The notes: generated from the sequence alone by a model not told the origin. A stretch of DNA of 64,000 nucleotides from Aquimarina rhabdastrellae (GCA_947387485.1 CANDNT010000003.1:124001-188000); one strand, 5' to 3'; shown: positions 23,001 to 30,120, counted from the first letter of the stretch. Made by a program: numbers and translations.

Positions 23001-24495
23001 ATCTTGCTTTCAGCTCATATGAACCTACTCCAAGATTAGTTATTATACCGGTTAAGGCATCATCATTAAATGTATATGGAAAGGATGTTCCTCCATCGAT
23101 ACTAAACTGAATTTCAGTTCGTGTGGCTTCATCACTAAAATTGAGCGTTATCGTTGCATTATTTTGACCAACAAAAGCTTCTGTAACTGCTGTAACCGAA
23201 GCGGTTGGAGTTACGGTACTTGCCAAAGGAACAAAATGAATTGCTCCAGAATTTGAAGGCGAATCGTCTTCATTTTGCCCTATTAATAGATATGGATGAG
23301 AAACTGCTACCGCTCTGTTTGAGAATTCATCCCATCCTCCTCCAGAAGTTAATTTACTAAGTTGTGACCAGGTATTGGTTCCATCATCTTTAAATACATA
23401 AACCGCATCACCATTGATACTTCCATCTCCCCATGTACCTACATATAAAAATCCATTTTCTATAACTACATCTGTTCCAAAACGCTGATCTGTAAAACTA
23501 TCTTTATCTGTATTTTGAACTATCACTCTATTGGCATCCAAATAATCACCATTACCATCTGCTTCATAAACATACACCCTTCCTTGGTCAGCAGCAGTTG
23601 TAGAAGATACTTCAAAATTATATGCCCCAATAGCTAAATAATCTCCTTCTACACTAATACCAGAGCCAAAGGATTCTGAAGTTTGTGTCCCTCTTAATCT
23701 ATGTGTCCTTGACCAAGATCCATCATTGGCTTGATCCCATATTTGAACAGATCCTGCTGATGCATTACCCACAGAAGAATAGTCTTGTGGTCCACCTACA
23801 TACGCACGACCATCTTTAACCAAAACATCATATCCAAATCGCGCTCCAGAATAATTAGATTGTACTTGAGGCTCCAACTTAGTTTCTGTATAGGTAAAGG
23901 TATTGGTTCCATCATTTTCATATAAATAGGCACAACCTCCTACACAGCCATTTCTAGCTCCAATTAAAATCAAATTTCCTTCTATTGAAACGGATTCTCC
24001 AAAACGGTCTCCAGAACTTCCATCACCTGGTTCAAAAATAGCTACCTCAGTCCAAGTACTAGAACCATTGTATTCAAATAAGTACGCAGCTCCGGTATCT
24101 ACTGCCGAAGCATTAGTTTGAGATCTTGCACCAACTACTAAATAATTCCCTTCTATCGCTATAGAATATCCAAAATTATCACCTGCAAAACCATCACTAG
24201 CTGTTAGGGTTGTTTGTTGTGTCCAGTTACCAGCCCCATCATTAGTATATATATACACTTTACCAGCTGCAGTACCGTTGGCACGTGATACTGTAACTGC
24301 TACATTACCATCTATAGCAACACGTTCTCCAAATCGATAGTTTGAAGTAGCATCACTAGCCTTAATTTTTCTTCCTCCAACTTCTACTGTGGTAAATGTT
24401 CCTGTAAGTTTAGTTTCGTCTAAAGAACAATCTGTTTGTGCTTTTGTACATATTGTAGTAAGAAAAAGGAATAGTAAGAGTAATTTTAACTTCAT
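17041..24495 (-). CDS. Giant FG-GAP / leucine-rich-repeat surface protein with dockerin-like C-terminus
   Basis: 2484 residues. Signal peptide 1-19. Residues 25-430 hold seven FG-GAP-type repeats (FGxxVxIEGN), a beta-propeller. After a small beta domain, six blocks of 250-325 residues begin near 518, 767, 1057, 1350, 1640 and 1933. Each opens with a variant of IPDANFEAxLEALGYDDIS and continues with SDS22-like leucine-rich repeats (LDLSNNTAL). Each closes with CVLVDDxxYSxxNWT. A module from about 2263 is shared with 28665-29546 and ends in two Ca2+-loop motifs, 2430-2441 and 2458-2469 (DxDxNGxI/VxxxD), as in type I dockerins. No type IX sorting domain is visible. Upstream lie an 18-bp palindrome and the tandem TGCACCCC motif. 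Likely an adhesin or scaffold component. Confidence 0.88.
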   Translation of the reverse strand: MKLKLLLLFLFLTTICTKAQTDCSLDETKLTGTFTTVEVGGRKIKASDATSNYRFGERVAIDGNVAVTVSRANGTAAGKVYIYTNDGAGNWTQQTTLTASDGFAGDNFGYSIAIEGNYLVVGARSQTNASAVDTGAAYLFEYNGSSTWTEVAIFEPGDGSSGDRFGESVSIEGNLILIGARNGCVGGCAYLYENDGTNTFTYTETKLEPQVQSNYSGARFGYDVLVKDGRAYVGGPQDYSSVGNASAGSVQIWDQANDGSWSRTHRLRGTQTSESFGSGISVEGDYLAIGAYNFEVSSTTAADQGRVYVYEADGNGDYLDANRVIVQNTDKDSFTDQRFGTDVVIENGFLYVGTWGDGSINGDAVYVFKDDGTNTWSQLSKLTSGGGWDEFSNRAVAVSHPYLLIGQNEDDSPSNSGAIHFVPLASTVTPTASVTAVTEAFVGQNNATITLNFSDEATRTEIQFSIDGGTSFPYTFNDDALTGIITNLGVGSYELKARYNKGSCVLDLGRVTVNQAAYTVIPDANFEAELESQGYDDISGDGQVPTALIEVITILNISNKGIADLTGIEDFLALEELKANGNDLTAINLTNNTALKVLWIRQGNNNFSSIDVSNNIALEDFRIQYSGTSLDISNNTALIEFMCVDCSLTSLNTSTNTNLTSLDLENSDITTLDLSTNINLTGLEIDGTSLVELDLSNNTALKYVYAENITTLTGLNMQNGTNTNIITFETVGTPIPCVKVDDATYSTNNWTDIEPITTFQDSGYCIYTQIPDANFEAALEALGYDDISSDGQVPTALIEAVIALDISNKSISDVTGIEDFKALQILECQSNNLTALNISNNAALIELTANANNINNIDLSQNTVLETLIIGANDLTSIDISNNNLLKRLDILYNDITVLDTSNNPDLTTLKAYNTDVVSYDFSNNPLLQNVQLYNNSSLTTLDVSNLIQLDQLRLDNTGITDLDVSNNLNLRIIRVNQSNINKLDLSNQSSLIHVYVDNSPINFLNVQNGNNTNFTQFHADNTPNLNCVLVDDAAYSVTNWTNIDGTMSFSDTYCNYTAIPDANFETALYTLGYDDIANDGQIPTALVAPVITLDISNQNIADLTGIQDFVALTDLNLDTNVLTSLDLSSNTNLQTLNFDNNSITNLNLGTISNLTSIEGRYNQLMTIDVSQNSDLTFINLRDNLFTTIDVSNNPLLETINLRGNSNLTNIDISNNPNLKFLYFQDTGLTALDVSQNLLLEVIVIERVNFNTIDVSNLSALTQLRIADNSFSHLDVSNNPALVRLECENNSLVYLNVKNGNNTNMPNADFIATGNPSLTCITVDDTTWSTANWTNIDGTAIFTNTFCRYTAIPDANFEAELEALGYDDISADGQVPTAFIEVLSSLDVDGKNINNLTGIEDFVALTYLNCNGNNLTTIDITQNIQLAYFNAAQNNLTTVDLSNNTLLESLYLFSNDLSTIDLSNNTALKQLYIQRNTNLPNFDISNNILLEEIDCSETNITALNTTNNTLLRNLEANDSPLSSLDLSTNTALELLRLFTTDITVLDLSNNTSLTELRINDTGIQSLDLRNQVGLITMNAKDANLSYLNMQNGNNTNIASYLFNVTNNPNLSCVLVDDTAWSATNWTLIDATTSFSDTYCDYTSIPDSIFETRLEALGYDDISGDGQVPTALIEVVTSLTLNDLGINDATGIEDFAALVTLNARGNNFTTLDVSQNTLLEHLYINSNNLSSIDVSKNVVLRNLNIGSNAITSLDLSNNPDLRDLWVQGNGGLTTLNLSNNLELRELYTYSSGVSTLDLSIHTELRILSAYRTSLASIDLSNNIELRSLRVDETNVLSLDLTNNNKLETLRVNDTGITSLDLSNQSVLEKLWAHDTSLSNLNVRNGNNTNVTTFEIKNNPDLNCVLVDDSSYSTTNWTNIPSGLVFSEVYCNYTAIPDANFEARLEALGYDDISGDGQVPTALIEGVTSLTVNGQSITDFTGIEDFVGLTYLDIGNNNAGSIDLTNLVALEFVRLDAMSLTSIDLTQNTALTDLRCSYNSGMTSIDISNNTLLETAHISNNSLASIDLSNNTLLYELRLSGNDLTVVDLTNNTALKELVLSNNFITTLDLVTNTALTDLYVVNSGLTSITSVNSTVLEYINIQRNSLTSIDLSACISNLVTFIGNENNFAHLDFEGAVNLENISAYSNALISLDLSSAISLEKVSVFDNELTSLNIQNGNNGIIHSFDAEDNDLLTCVLVDDVMYSTTNWTNIDDHTSFNEVSCNVSLAINVFLQGAFSNPTSGEESLMRDDLRANTLLPTMSPYSDSATISDAIKLDDAGADSMIDWAWIELRDANDVSIVVAQQSGVLQRDGDIVATTNDRSTPLSFSVSHGNYYIVVKHRNHLSIMSSSAINLSSTIATVDFTSSTAIAGGANAVVGMSNGIVAMISGDFDENGQIQNSDINSVIQLLGGSGYHNADIDMNGQVQNIDINNLMNPNVGKGEQF

Positions 24496-24611
24496 ACCAT
24501 ATAGATTTTGGGGTTAATATTTTTGTTTTTTTACGAAGCGGTTTATTTGTTTTTAAACTGTCTACATACATTTCTATAAATGTTGAGAATTTTTCACTAG
24601 TAGCATACAAC

Positions 24612-24629
24612 CATCAAGTACACTTGATG
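24612..24629. promoter_or_regulatory. 18-bp palindrome upstream of giant LRR gene
   Basis: CATCAAGT-AC-ACTTGATG, perfect dyad, 117 bp before the ATG at 24495. No following T tract within 10 bp on the minus strand. Operator-like. Confidence 0.4.
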
Positions 24630-24751
24630 AAAAAAACTACCGTTAGTTTTAGTTTTTTTTTGTTTATCCCATATTAAAAACAAATAAGGCTAGCGCTCTT
24701 ATTTCTGTTGCCAAAATTATGAGAGAAACCTTACTTGTTCCAAAAAATGAA

Positions 24752-24771
24752 GGGGTGCAAATCGGGGTGCA
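24752..24771 (-). promoter_or_regulatory. Tandem TGCACCCC operator upstream of giant LRR gene
   Basis: GGGGTGCA at 24752-24759 and 24764-24771, period 12 bp. In the direction of the 24495 gene it reads TGCACCCC-GATT-TGCACCCC. Same motif, spacing and orientation as at 16948-16967 and 26791-26810. Confidence 0.65.
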
Positions 24772-25001
24772 ATCTTCTAAAATTATGATTACCAATTCTT
24801 TAATTCAATTTCACAACAACCATTAAGATGCAAATTATAGTTCTATTTTTAATCAAAAACAGGTGAATTTTACGAGATAGGCACTTTATTTTTGTCAAGA
24901 ATTCATCTTTTTTCTAAGGAATTTCATATGGTCTAGAGAGGAAATTTAGACATGAATTTTGATTGGTTCAAGACAAGATTTTTTAGTTTAGATATTTCGG
25001 T

Positions 25002-25009
25002 TATTTTTG
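25002..25009 (+). promoter_or_regulatory. -7 box of the regulator gene
   Basis: TATTTTTG fits the Bacteroidota -7 consensus TAnnTTTG, 27 bp before the ATG at 25037. No TTG at the usual -33 spacing was found. Confidence 0.4.
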
Positions 25010-25036
25010 AATGTATTTAACTATTTATTCTAGCAA

Positions 25037-26695
25037 ATGGAAAAGCTCATTTGTTCATTTTTGATATTTTTTTCTTTAGGTACTTTCTCTCAGGATAAAG
25101 ATTCTACTGTTGTTGATTATGAGAGGAAAATTAAAAATGCACCAAATGATTCTCTAAAAGTAAAATACCTTTTAAGTTTGGGAACCTACCAAAAGGCTAG
25201 AAACTTAGATCAACTTCCCATATATCATCAGCAGGTTAGAGAAATTTTTGAACGAAAGAATTACGATAACACTAAACATCTTAAGACACTACTCATTCAG
25301 TCGGGTGTATATAAACGAAGAACATTCGATTATTCAGGAGCATTAAAAGACTATTTGGCTGCTCAAAAAGTTATTCTAGCAACTAATGATACGATATACT
25401 TAGGTGTAAACTTTGGTAATATAGGGATGTTGTACAAGTATAAAGATGAATGTAAAAAAGCTATTGTAAGTTTTAAAAAAGCAATTGAGCGAAATACATT
25501 AAATAAAAATTATCGATTATTAGGTATTAACTATGGTAATGTTGCACAATGCTATGCAGATATCAATCAGATAGATTCGGCATTTTATGCTTTTGATAAG
25601 GGAATTTACAATGCTGAAATTTCTGGTGACGAAAATATTTTACAATTAGTCAATTGGCATAAATCACTTTTATTATTAGATCAAAAAAGATATGAAGAAG
25701 CACTTCCTTTACAGCTAAAATACTTAGAACATAACAAAAACATTAACAAATATCTTTCCGTTTTAACTGCAAATAAAAATATTGCGAAAACTTATTTGGG
25801 ATTAAAAAACTATTCGAAAGCATTATTTTATGCGAATGCAGCTATTGATCATGCAACCAAAACGAATATAGAAAACCGTGTTGCAGAGGTGTATAAAACT
25901 AGAGGCAATATTTACAAAGCCATGGGTAAATATGAATTAGCCCTTAATGATTTACAAACCTATGACAAGATTCAAAAAGAAGTTGACATTGTAAACAATG
26001 CTAAAAAATTTAAAGAGATTGAGATGGCAAATTCTTTTGAAAAAGAAAGAATTAAGGATAGTGTTGTATATGCAGAAGAGAAAAGAAAAATAAGCTTGCA
26101 AGTAGAAAAACAAAAAGTGGAAAAGCAGTTGTATTTTGCAAGCTTTATCATCATGGTGATGATCAGTATCCTCATTGTATATTTTGGGTATCAACTGTAT
26201 TTACGAATCAATAAGAAAAATAGAATTAAAGAGGAAAAATTATCTCAAAAGATTGTAGATCTAAACTCTGAAGTTACGACTAAGAAAGAAGAGGTCAATC
26301 AACTTTTAACGGAAACTGTAATTCATATAAATACCAAGGAAAAACTTGCAGAAAATTTGGCGAAACTCTCGCAAGCAGAAGAGGATGTTACGCTCAAAGG
26401 TATTATTGCGGATTTAAAAGCGGACAAATTAGAAGATTCTAAAGTATTAGTACTTAAAAAGAATATTGAAACATTGAATTATGAATTCTTAAAAAGTTTA
26501 AAAAGTTTGCATCCCAATTTGACCAAAACTGATATTGAGGTTTGTTCTTTTATAAAAATAGGCCTTTCTCGAAAAGAAATTTCTAGCTTAAGAAACACAA
26601 GTTTGGACGCCATCAAATCTACTAAATTTAGACTTAAAAAGAAACTAAATCTATCCCAAAACGATTCATTAGACGAGTATATTCGTTCCCTATAA
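25037..26695 (+). CDS. Membrane-spanning TPR regulator with C-terminal LuxR-type HTH
   Basis: 552 residues. Signal-peptide-like segment 1-18. TPRs run to about 330 in the periplasm. One membrane helix spans about 365-388. A coiled coil at about 395-450 leads to a helix-turn-helix at about 494-552 (LTKTDIEVCSFIKIGLSRKE, then SLDAIKSTKFRLKKKL), which resembles LuxR/GerE domains. No kinase or receiver domain is present, so it is a one-component transmembrane regulator that senses outside the cytoplasm. It lies between gene groups that all have the TGCACCCY tandem in front of them, and is the only DNA-binding regulator in the island, so it is the natural candidate to bind that motif. Binding is inferred. 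Confidence 0.82.
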   Translation: MEKLICSFLIFFSLGTFSQDKDSTVVDYERKIKNAPNDSLKVKYLLSLGTYQKARNLDQLPIYHQQVREIFERKNYDNTKHLKTLLIQSGVYKRRTFDYSGALKDYLAAQKVILATNDTIYLGVNFGNIGMLYKYKDECKKAIVSFKKAIERNTLNKNYRLLGINYGNVAQCYADINQIDSAFYAFDKGIYNAEISGDENILQLVNWHKSLLLLDQKRYEEALPLQLKYLEHNKNINKYLSVLTANKNIAKTYLGLKNYSKALFYANAAIDHATKTNIENRVAEVYKTRGNIYKAMGKYELALNDLQTYDKIQKEVDIVNNAKKFKEIEMANSFEKERIKDSVVYAEEKRKISLQVEKQKVEKQLYFASFIIMVMISILIVYFGYQLYLRINKKNRIKEEKLSQKIVDLNSEVTTKKEEVNQLLTETVIHINTKEKLAENLAKLSQAEEDVTLKGIIADLKADKLEDSKVLVLKKNIETLNYEFLKSLKSLHPNLTKTDIEVCSFIKIGLSRKEISSLRNTSLDAIKSTKFRLKKKLNLSQNDSLDEYIRSL

Positions 26696-26998
26696 ACCTA
26701 CATTTTAGTACATTTTTTTCATATTGTAAACATGTAAAGAGCATGTCAAAAACATCTGAAAAGCTCTGTAAAATCAAGGTGTTTGGTTATTGCACCCTCA
26801 TTTGCACCCTCAAGTTTTTTTAATTTCTAAAGTTTCGATTGTTATTTAGCGCCACGAAATTGTAATTCCTATCAGACAATTATTTGCACTATTTCTCTAA
26901 CAAAATTACTTGTTTAGAATACTTAAAATAATATGTGTAGAAAATAGTAATTACGAAATTGACCCTAAAATAAACGTAAGAAAATAAAATTAACGAGC
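26696..26998. other. 303-bp promoter region of the tail-fibre-like gene
   Basis: No gene. It contains the third tandem TGCACCCT motif (26791-26810). I see no clear terminator after the regulator gene. Confidence 0.6.
26791..26810 (+). promoter_or_regulatory. Tandem TGCACCCT operator upstream of surface-protein operon
   Basis: TGCACCCT at 26791-26798 and 26803-26810 with CATT between, 12-bp period, 188 bp before the ATG at 26999. It differs from the other two sites only in the last base of each unit and the spacer. Confidence 0.65.
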
Positions 26999-28660
26999 AT
27001 GAAAATAAAATTACGATGTACACTATGGATCTTCCTAATAAGTATTCTTGGGTATTCGCAAACACCACAAGGTTTCAACTACCAATCGGCAGTTAGAGAT
27101 GCTGCTGGGGACATATTAACCAATACTGCCATAGGAGTAGAATTTAAATTACACCAAACTACCACGGATGGAACGGTTGTATATACAGAAACACATACGC
27201 CCACTACCAATGCCTATGGAGTTTTTGACCTAATCGTTGGTCAAGGAACTAGTACTGATGATTTTTCTACTATTACTTGGTCATCCGATTCTTATTTTTT
27301 GGAAGTCAGTGTAGATATTGCAGGTGGGACTAGCTATACAAGTATGGGAACCACACAACTATTAAGTGTTCCGTACGCATTACAAGCTAAGTATGTAGAG
27401 AATGGTGATAATTTAGGAAATCATACAGCAACTAAGAATTTTCAAACCGGTGGCTATTGGATTTCTAATGATGGTGATGACGAAGGTTTATTAGTGAATT
27501 CAGGAGGAAGAGTGACCACATCCAATAAATTATTTATGGGTAGTAACATTAACCTTGCTACGCACTGGATTAACGGAGATGGAACAGAAAACAATGGGAT
27601 TCAATTTGATACTAGCGGAAATGTAATTACATCATCCAAAGTTTCTTTAGGAGGAAACCTACAGTTAAATGATAATTGGTTGTCTAATGACGGTGATGAT
27701 GAAGGGATCAAGATATTAGATAACGGAACAATAGAGCTTACAGGTAATATAAAATTAGCTGATAATTGGATTAATAATGACGGTGGTGATGAAGGACTAC
27801 AATTTGATACTGCTGGTAATGTAGCTTCTTCTGGAACTATAACTTTAGGAGGTAACGCATTATTAAACAACAACTGGTTATCTAATGACGGAGGGGATGA
27901 AGGATTACAAATTGATAATACAGGAAATGTAACTACTTCAGGAGATTTAACTTTAGGTGGAAATTTTGACTTTGGCGGTATACTAACATCTAGTTCAGAA
28001 AACCAAATCTTCGGTTCTTATGATAATACAAGTAATCTTTCTAATCTTAGTAGAAGAAATGTAATTATTGGACATCAAGCCGCAGAAGGTGTACAATCTG
28101 GAGACAGTAATGTTGTTATCGGATACTTTGCAGGATATAACTTACAAGGAGATTCTAATGTACTTATAGGAACTGCTGCAGGAGCTGCAGGTGGTGGATT
28201 CTCGAATCGTTTATACATCAGAGATTTGTTATATGGAGAATTTGATAATGACTTACTACAAGTTAAAGGAGATTTAGAAGTAGATAATGATATCACCTCC
28301 AATGGAGAAGTAATTATTGATGCAGGAGATGATAACTTTAAGGCTGTAGGTGCCACAAATGCGATTGAAATTATATCGATAATTGTGAATACAGATGGTT
28401 CTTTAAATTCCAACGTTACGAATTCAGCAGGAATTACTACTTCCAGAAGTGGACATGTGTACACCGTTAATTATGCAAATCATTTTTCTGCACCTCCTGT
28501 AGTAACTATAACTTGTATTGCTACTAATGATACTTCGAATAGAGTAGCACAAATAACTAGTTTAGCTACAGGAAAGGTAGAATTTACGATTGAAAACCAT
28601 AATGGAGATTCAATTACAAACGCAGGAGCTTGCTTAACGATCATCGGTAAAAGAAAGTAA
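26999..28660 (+). CDS. Surface protein with tail-fibre-like repeats
   Basis: 553 residues. Signal peptide 1-20, then a QGFNYQSAVRDAAG module (residues 20-135) common at the N-terminus of Bacteroidota surface proteins. Residues 140-330 carry repeats of NWLSNDGGDEGLQxDxxGN and xxSGxLTLGGN type, as in trimeric fibre proteins. A region with HNVVIGxxAG-like repeats follows (QSGDSNVVIGYFAGYN, LQGDSNVLIGTAAGAA), as in phage tail-fibre and trimeric adhesin heads. The last 100 residues form a beta domain of unknown type. No sorting domain is seen. It is followed after 4 bp by the dockerin-like gene, so the pair is co-transcribed under the tandem TGCACCCT site. Confidence 0.78.
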   Translation: MKIKLRCTLWIFLISILGYSQTPQGFNYQSAVRDAAGDILTNTAIGVEFKLHQTTTDGTVVYTETHTPTTNAYGVFDLIVGQGTSTDDFSTITWSSDSYFLEVSVDIAGGTSYTSMGTTQLLSVPYALQAKYVENGDNLGNHTATKNFQTGGYWISNDGDDEGLLVNSGGRVTTSNKLFMGSNINLATHWINGDGTENNGIQFDTSGNVITSSKVSLGGNLQLNDNWLSNDGDDEGIKILDNGTIELTGNIKLADNWINNDGGDEGLQFDTAGNVASSGTITLGGNALLNNNWLSNDGGDEGLQIDNTGNVTTSGDLTLGGNFDFGGILTSSSENQIFGSYDNTSNLSNLSRRNVIIGHQAAEGVQSGDSNVVIGYFAGYNLQGDSNVLIGTAAGAAGGGFSNRLYIRDLLYGEFDNDLLQVKGDLEVDNDITSNGEVIIDAGDDNFKAVGATNAIEIISIIVNTDGSLNSNVTNSAGITTSRSGHVYTVNYANHFSAPPVVTITCIATNDTSNRVAQITSLATGKVEFTIENHNGDSITNAGACLTIIGKRK

Positions 28661-28664
28661 GATC

Positions 28665-29546
28665 ATGAAACAGTACATATTTATCTTAACCTTGTTCTTT
28701 TCTGGTTCTTTGTTTTCACAAACCTTAGAACGTTCTGTAATTGGATCCAGTGGAACAACCTTGAGCAATGCCAATGCAAGTTTAGATTTTACGGTTGGAG
28801 AATTGGCGGTTGCAACATTGTCTAATGGAACCACAACATTGAATCAAGGATTCCATCAGGAAGTCATTACATTACAACTTAAACTTTCTCTCGTTGTTTT
28901 TCTGCAAGGACCTTTGGTAACTTCAGGAACCGTCATCATGGATGATAGTTTACGAAGTAATAGTTTACTTCCCATAACTAGTCCATATGCAGATAGCATA
29001 ACCAGTGAGACAACGGTTTTTGATATCACGGGAACCAATGCTATTATCGATTGGGTTTGGATAAGCTTACGTGATAAAAATGATCCAACTGTAGTGCTTG
29101 CCAGTCAATCTGGATTGCTACAAGCAGATGGAGATATAGTAAGTGTTAATGGAACATCAGCTTTAGAATTTGATTCGCCTTCAGATAGTTATTACATAGC
29201 AGTAAACCATAGAAATCATGTAGCAGTAATGAGTGCGAATACCGTTGCTCTAAACACATCGACAGCAACTACCATAGATCTTAGTGATGCTACAGCTTCT
29301 GTATTCGGTGGCTCAAATTCGGTAGTAAATATGGGAAATGGAGTTTTTGCGATGATTGCTGGAGACTTTGATGAAAATGGACAAATTCAAAATACGGATA
29401 CAAATGCGGTGATACAATTACTTGGTATTTCTGGCTATAGTAAAGCCGATATGGATATGAATGGTCAGGTACAGAACTCAGATATCAATAGTATTCTGAA
29501 TACGAATATTGGTAAAGGAGTACAATTTACAGTCACCAATGAATAG
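28665..29546 (+). CDS. Secreted dockerin-like protein
   Basis: 293 residues. Signal peptide 1-19. A short module at 21-65 (SVIGSSGTTLSN...VGELAVATL...LNQGFHQ) is common in type IX-secreted proteins. Residues 73-293 match the C-terminal module of the giant LRR protein throughout. Near the end are two Ca2+-loop motifs, 234-245 (DFDENGQIQNTD) and 262-273 (DMDMNGQVQNSD), each with D/N at positions 1, 3, 5 and 12, as in dockerin F-hands. It ends GKGVQFTVTNE with no usual sorting domain. It may dock onto the cohesin-like proteins encoded at 13776-16843; that pairing is inferred. Confidence 0.8.
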   Translation: MKQYIFILTLFFSGSLFSQTLERSVIGSSGTTLSNANASLDFTVGELAVATLSNGTTTLNQGFHQEVITLQLKLSLVVFLQGPLVTSGTVIMDDSLRSNSLLPITSPYADSITSETTVFDITGTNAIIDWVWISLRDKNDPTVVLASQSGLLQADGDIVSVNGTSALEFDSPSDSYYIAVNHRNHVAVMSANTVALNTSTATTIDLSDATASVFGGSNSVVNMGNGVFAMIAGDFDENGQIQNTDTNAVIQLLGISGYSKADMDMNGQVQNSDINSILNTNIGKGVQFTVTNE

Positions 29547-29564
29547 TAGCTATTGAATTGTGGA

Positions 29565-29861
29565 ATGTCTACATTTAACAGGGCAAAAAAGTATGAAGAT
29601 GAATTTAAGTTAATGATTGTAGCGTTATTACAATTAGGTCAAAGTGTTAAACAAGTTAGTGAAGAATATGCGTTAAATAGTAGTATGATTCGTAAGTGGC
29701 GTAAATCCCATGAAGGAAATCCTGGTAATTATATCACTACTTCAGTATTATTAGAAGATCAGAAACGTATTCGATTTTTAGAAAAAGAATTAAGAAACGT
29801 ACAGTTAGAGCGAGATATTTTAAAAAAGGAGGTAAGCATCTTTTCCGTGAGCGACAAGTGA
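29565..29861 (+). CDS. IS3-type transposase OrfA
   Basis: 98 residues from the ATG at 29565; an ATG at 29553 would add four. N-terminal helix-turn-helix of the HTH_Tnp_1 type (KKYEDEFKLMIVALLQLGQS, SSMIRKWRK), then a leucine-zipper-like coil (RIRFLEKELRNVQLERDILK). OrfA binds the element ends in the IS3 family. The A AAA AAG run at 29822-29828 is the usual place for the -1 frameshift that makes the OrfAB transposase. Confidence 0.85.
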   Translation: MSTFNRAKKYEDEFKLMIVALLQLGQSVKQVSEEYALNSSMIRKWRKSHEGNPGNYITTSVLLEDQKRIRFLEKELRNVQLERDILKKEVSIFSVSDK

Positions 29862-30037
29862 GATATCATTTTATTTTATCGAATAAAGACAATTTTCCTG
29901 TTGAGAAGATCTGTAACTGTATGAAAGTTAGTACGAGTAGTTTTTATAATTGGTTAAAAACAAAAGATATAGACACAGAGAAGAGGAGTTTAAAATATCT
30001 AAGAAATAGGATTTTTAAAGTTGTTTCCATAAGTTGA
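29829..30037 (+). pseudogene. Truncated IS3 OrfB (N-terminal fragment)
   Basis: In the -1 frame relative to orfA. RQVRYHFILSNKDNFPVEKIC, CMKVSTSSFYNWL and a short basic tail match the start of IS3 OrfB (the HTH_21 part), then a TGA at 30035. About 220 residues including the DDE domain are gone, so the element cannot move on its own. Confidence 0.8.
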
Positions 30038-30064
30038 AAAAAAAATCAATAATCCGTTAAAGGA

Positions 30065-30120
30065 TTAAATAACAAAAGACTACACGTATAATACATGTAG
30101 TCTTTTTACATTTTGTGACC
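30065..30120 (+). repeat. 56-bp direct repeat, right copy
   Basis: Identical to 12878-12933. Here it joins the intact tRNA-Arg gene and overlaps its last five bases. On the minus strand it contains the tRNA terminator (AGACTACA / TGTAGTCT hairpin followed by T residues). Confidence 0.85.

Larger units (their letters stand above)
24496..25036. other. 541-bp divergent regulatory region
   Basis: No convincing gene; a 66-codon minus frame overlapping the giant gene's start is not supported. It contains an 18-bp palindrome, the tandem TGCACCCC motif and a -7 box for the regulator gene. It separates the giant surface-protein gene (minus) from the regulator gene (plus). Confidence 0.6.
29565..30037 (+). 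mobile_element. IS3-family remnant (orfA plus truncated orfB)
   Basis: An intact orfA is joined by an A6G slippery run to the first part of orfB in the -1 frame, which stops after about 60 codons. The DDE catalytic part is missing and I found no terminal inverted repeats. The remnant lies at the right edge of the putative island, 27 bp before the right direct repeat. Confidence 0.8.

Noticed and set aside
24410-24610. 66-codon minus frame upstream of and overlapping the giant gene
   Set aside because: Overlaps the signal-peptide region in another frame, no homology-like features, contains the regulatory palindrome region edge.
12934-30064. Integrase or other recombination gene for the island
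   Set aside because: I looked for a tyrosine or serine recombinase in all listed frames inside the repeats and found none; only an IS3 remnant is there.
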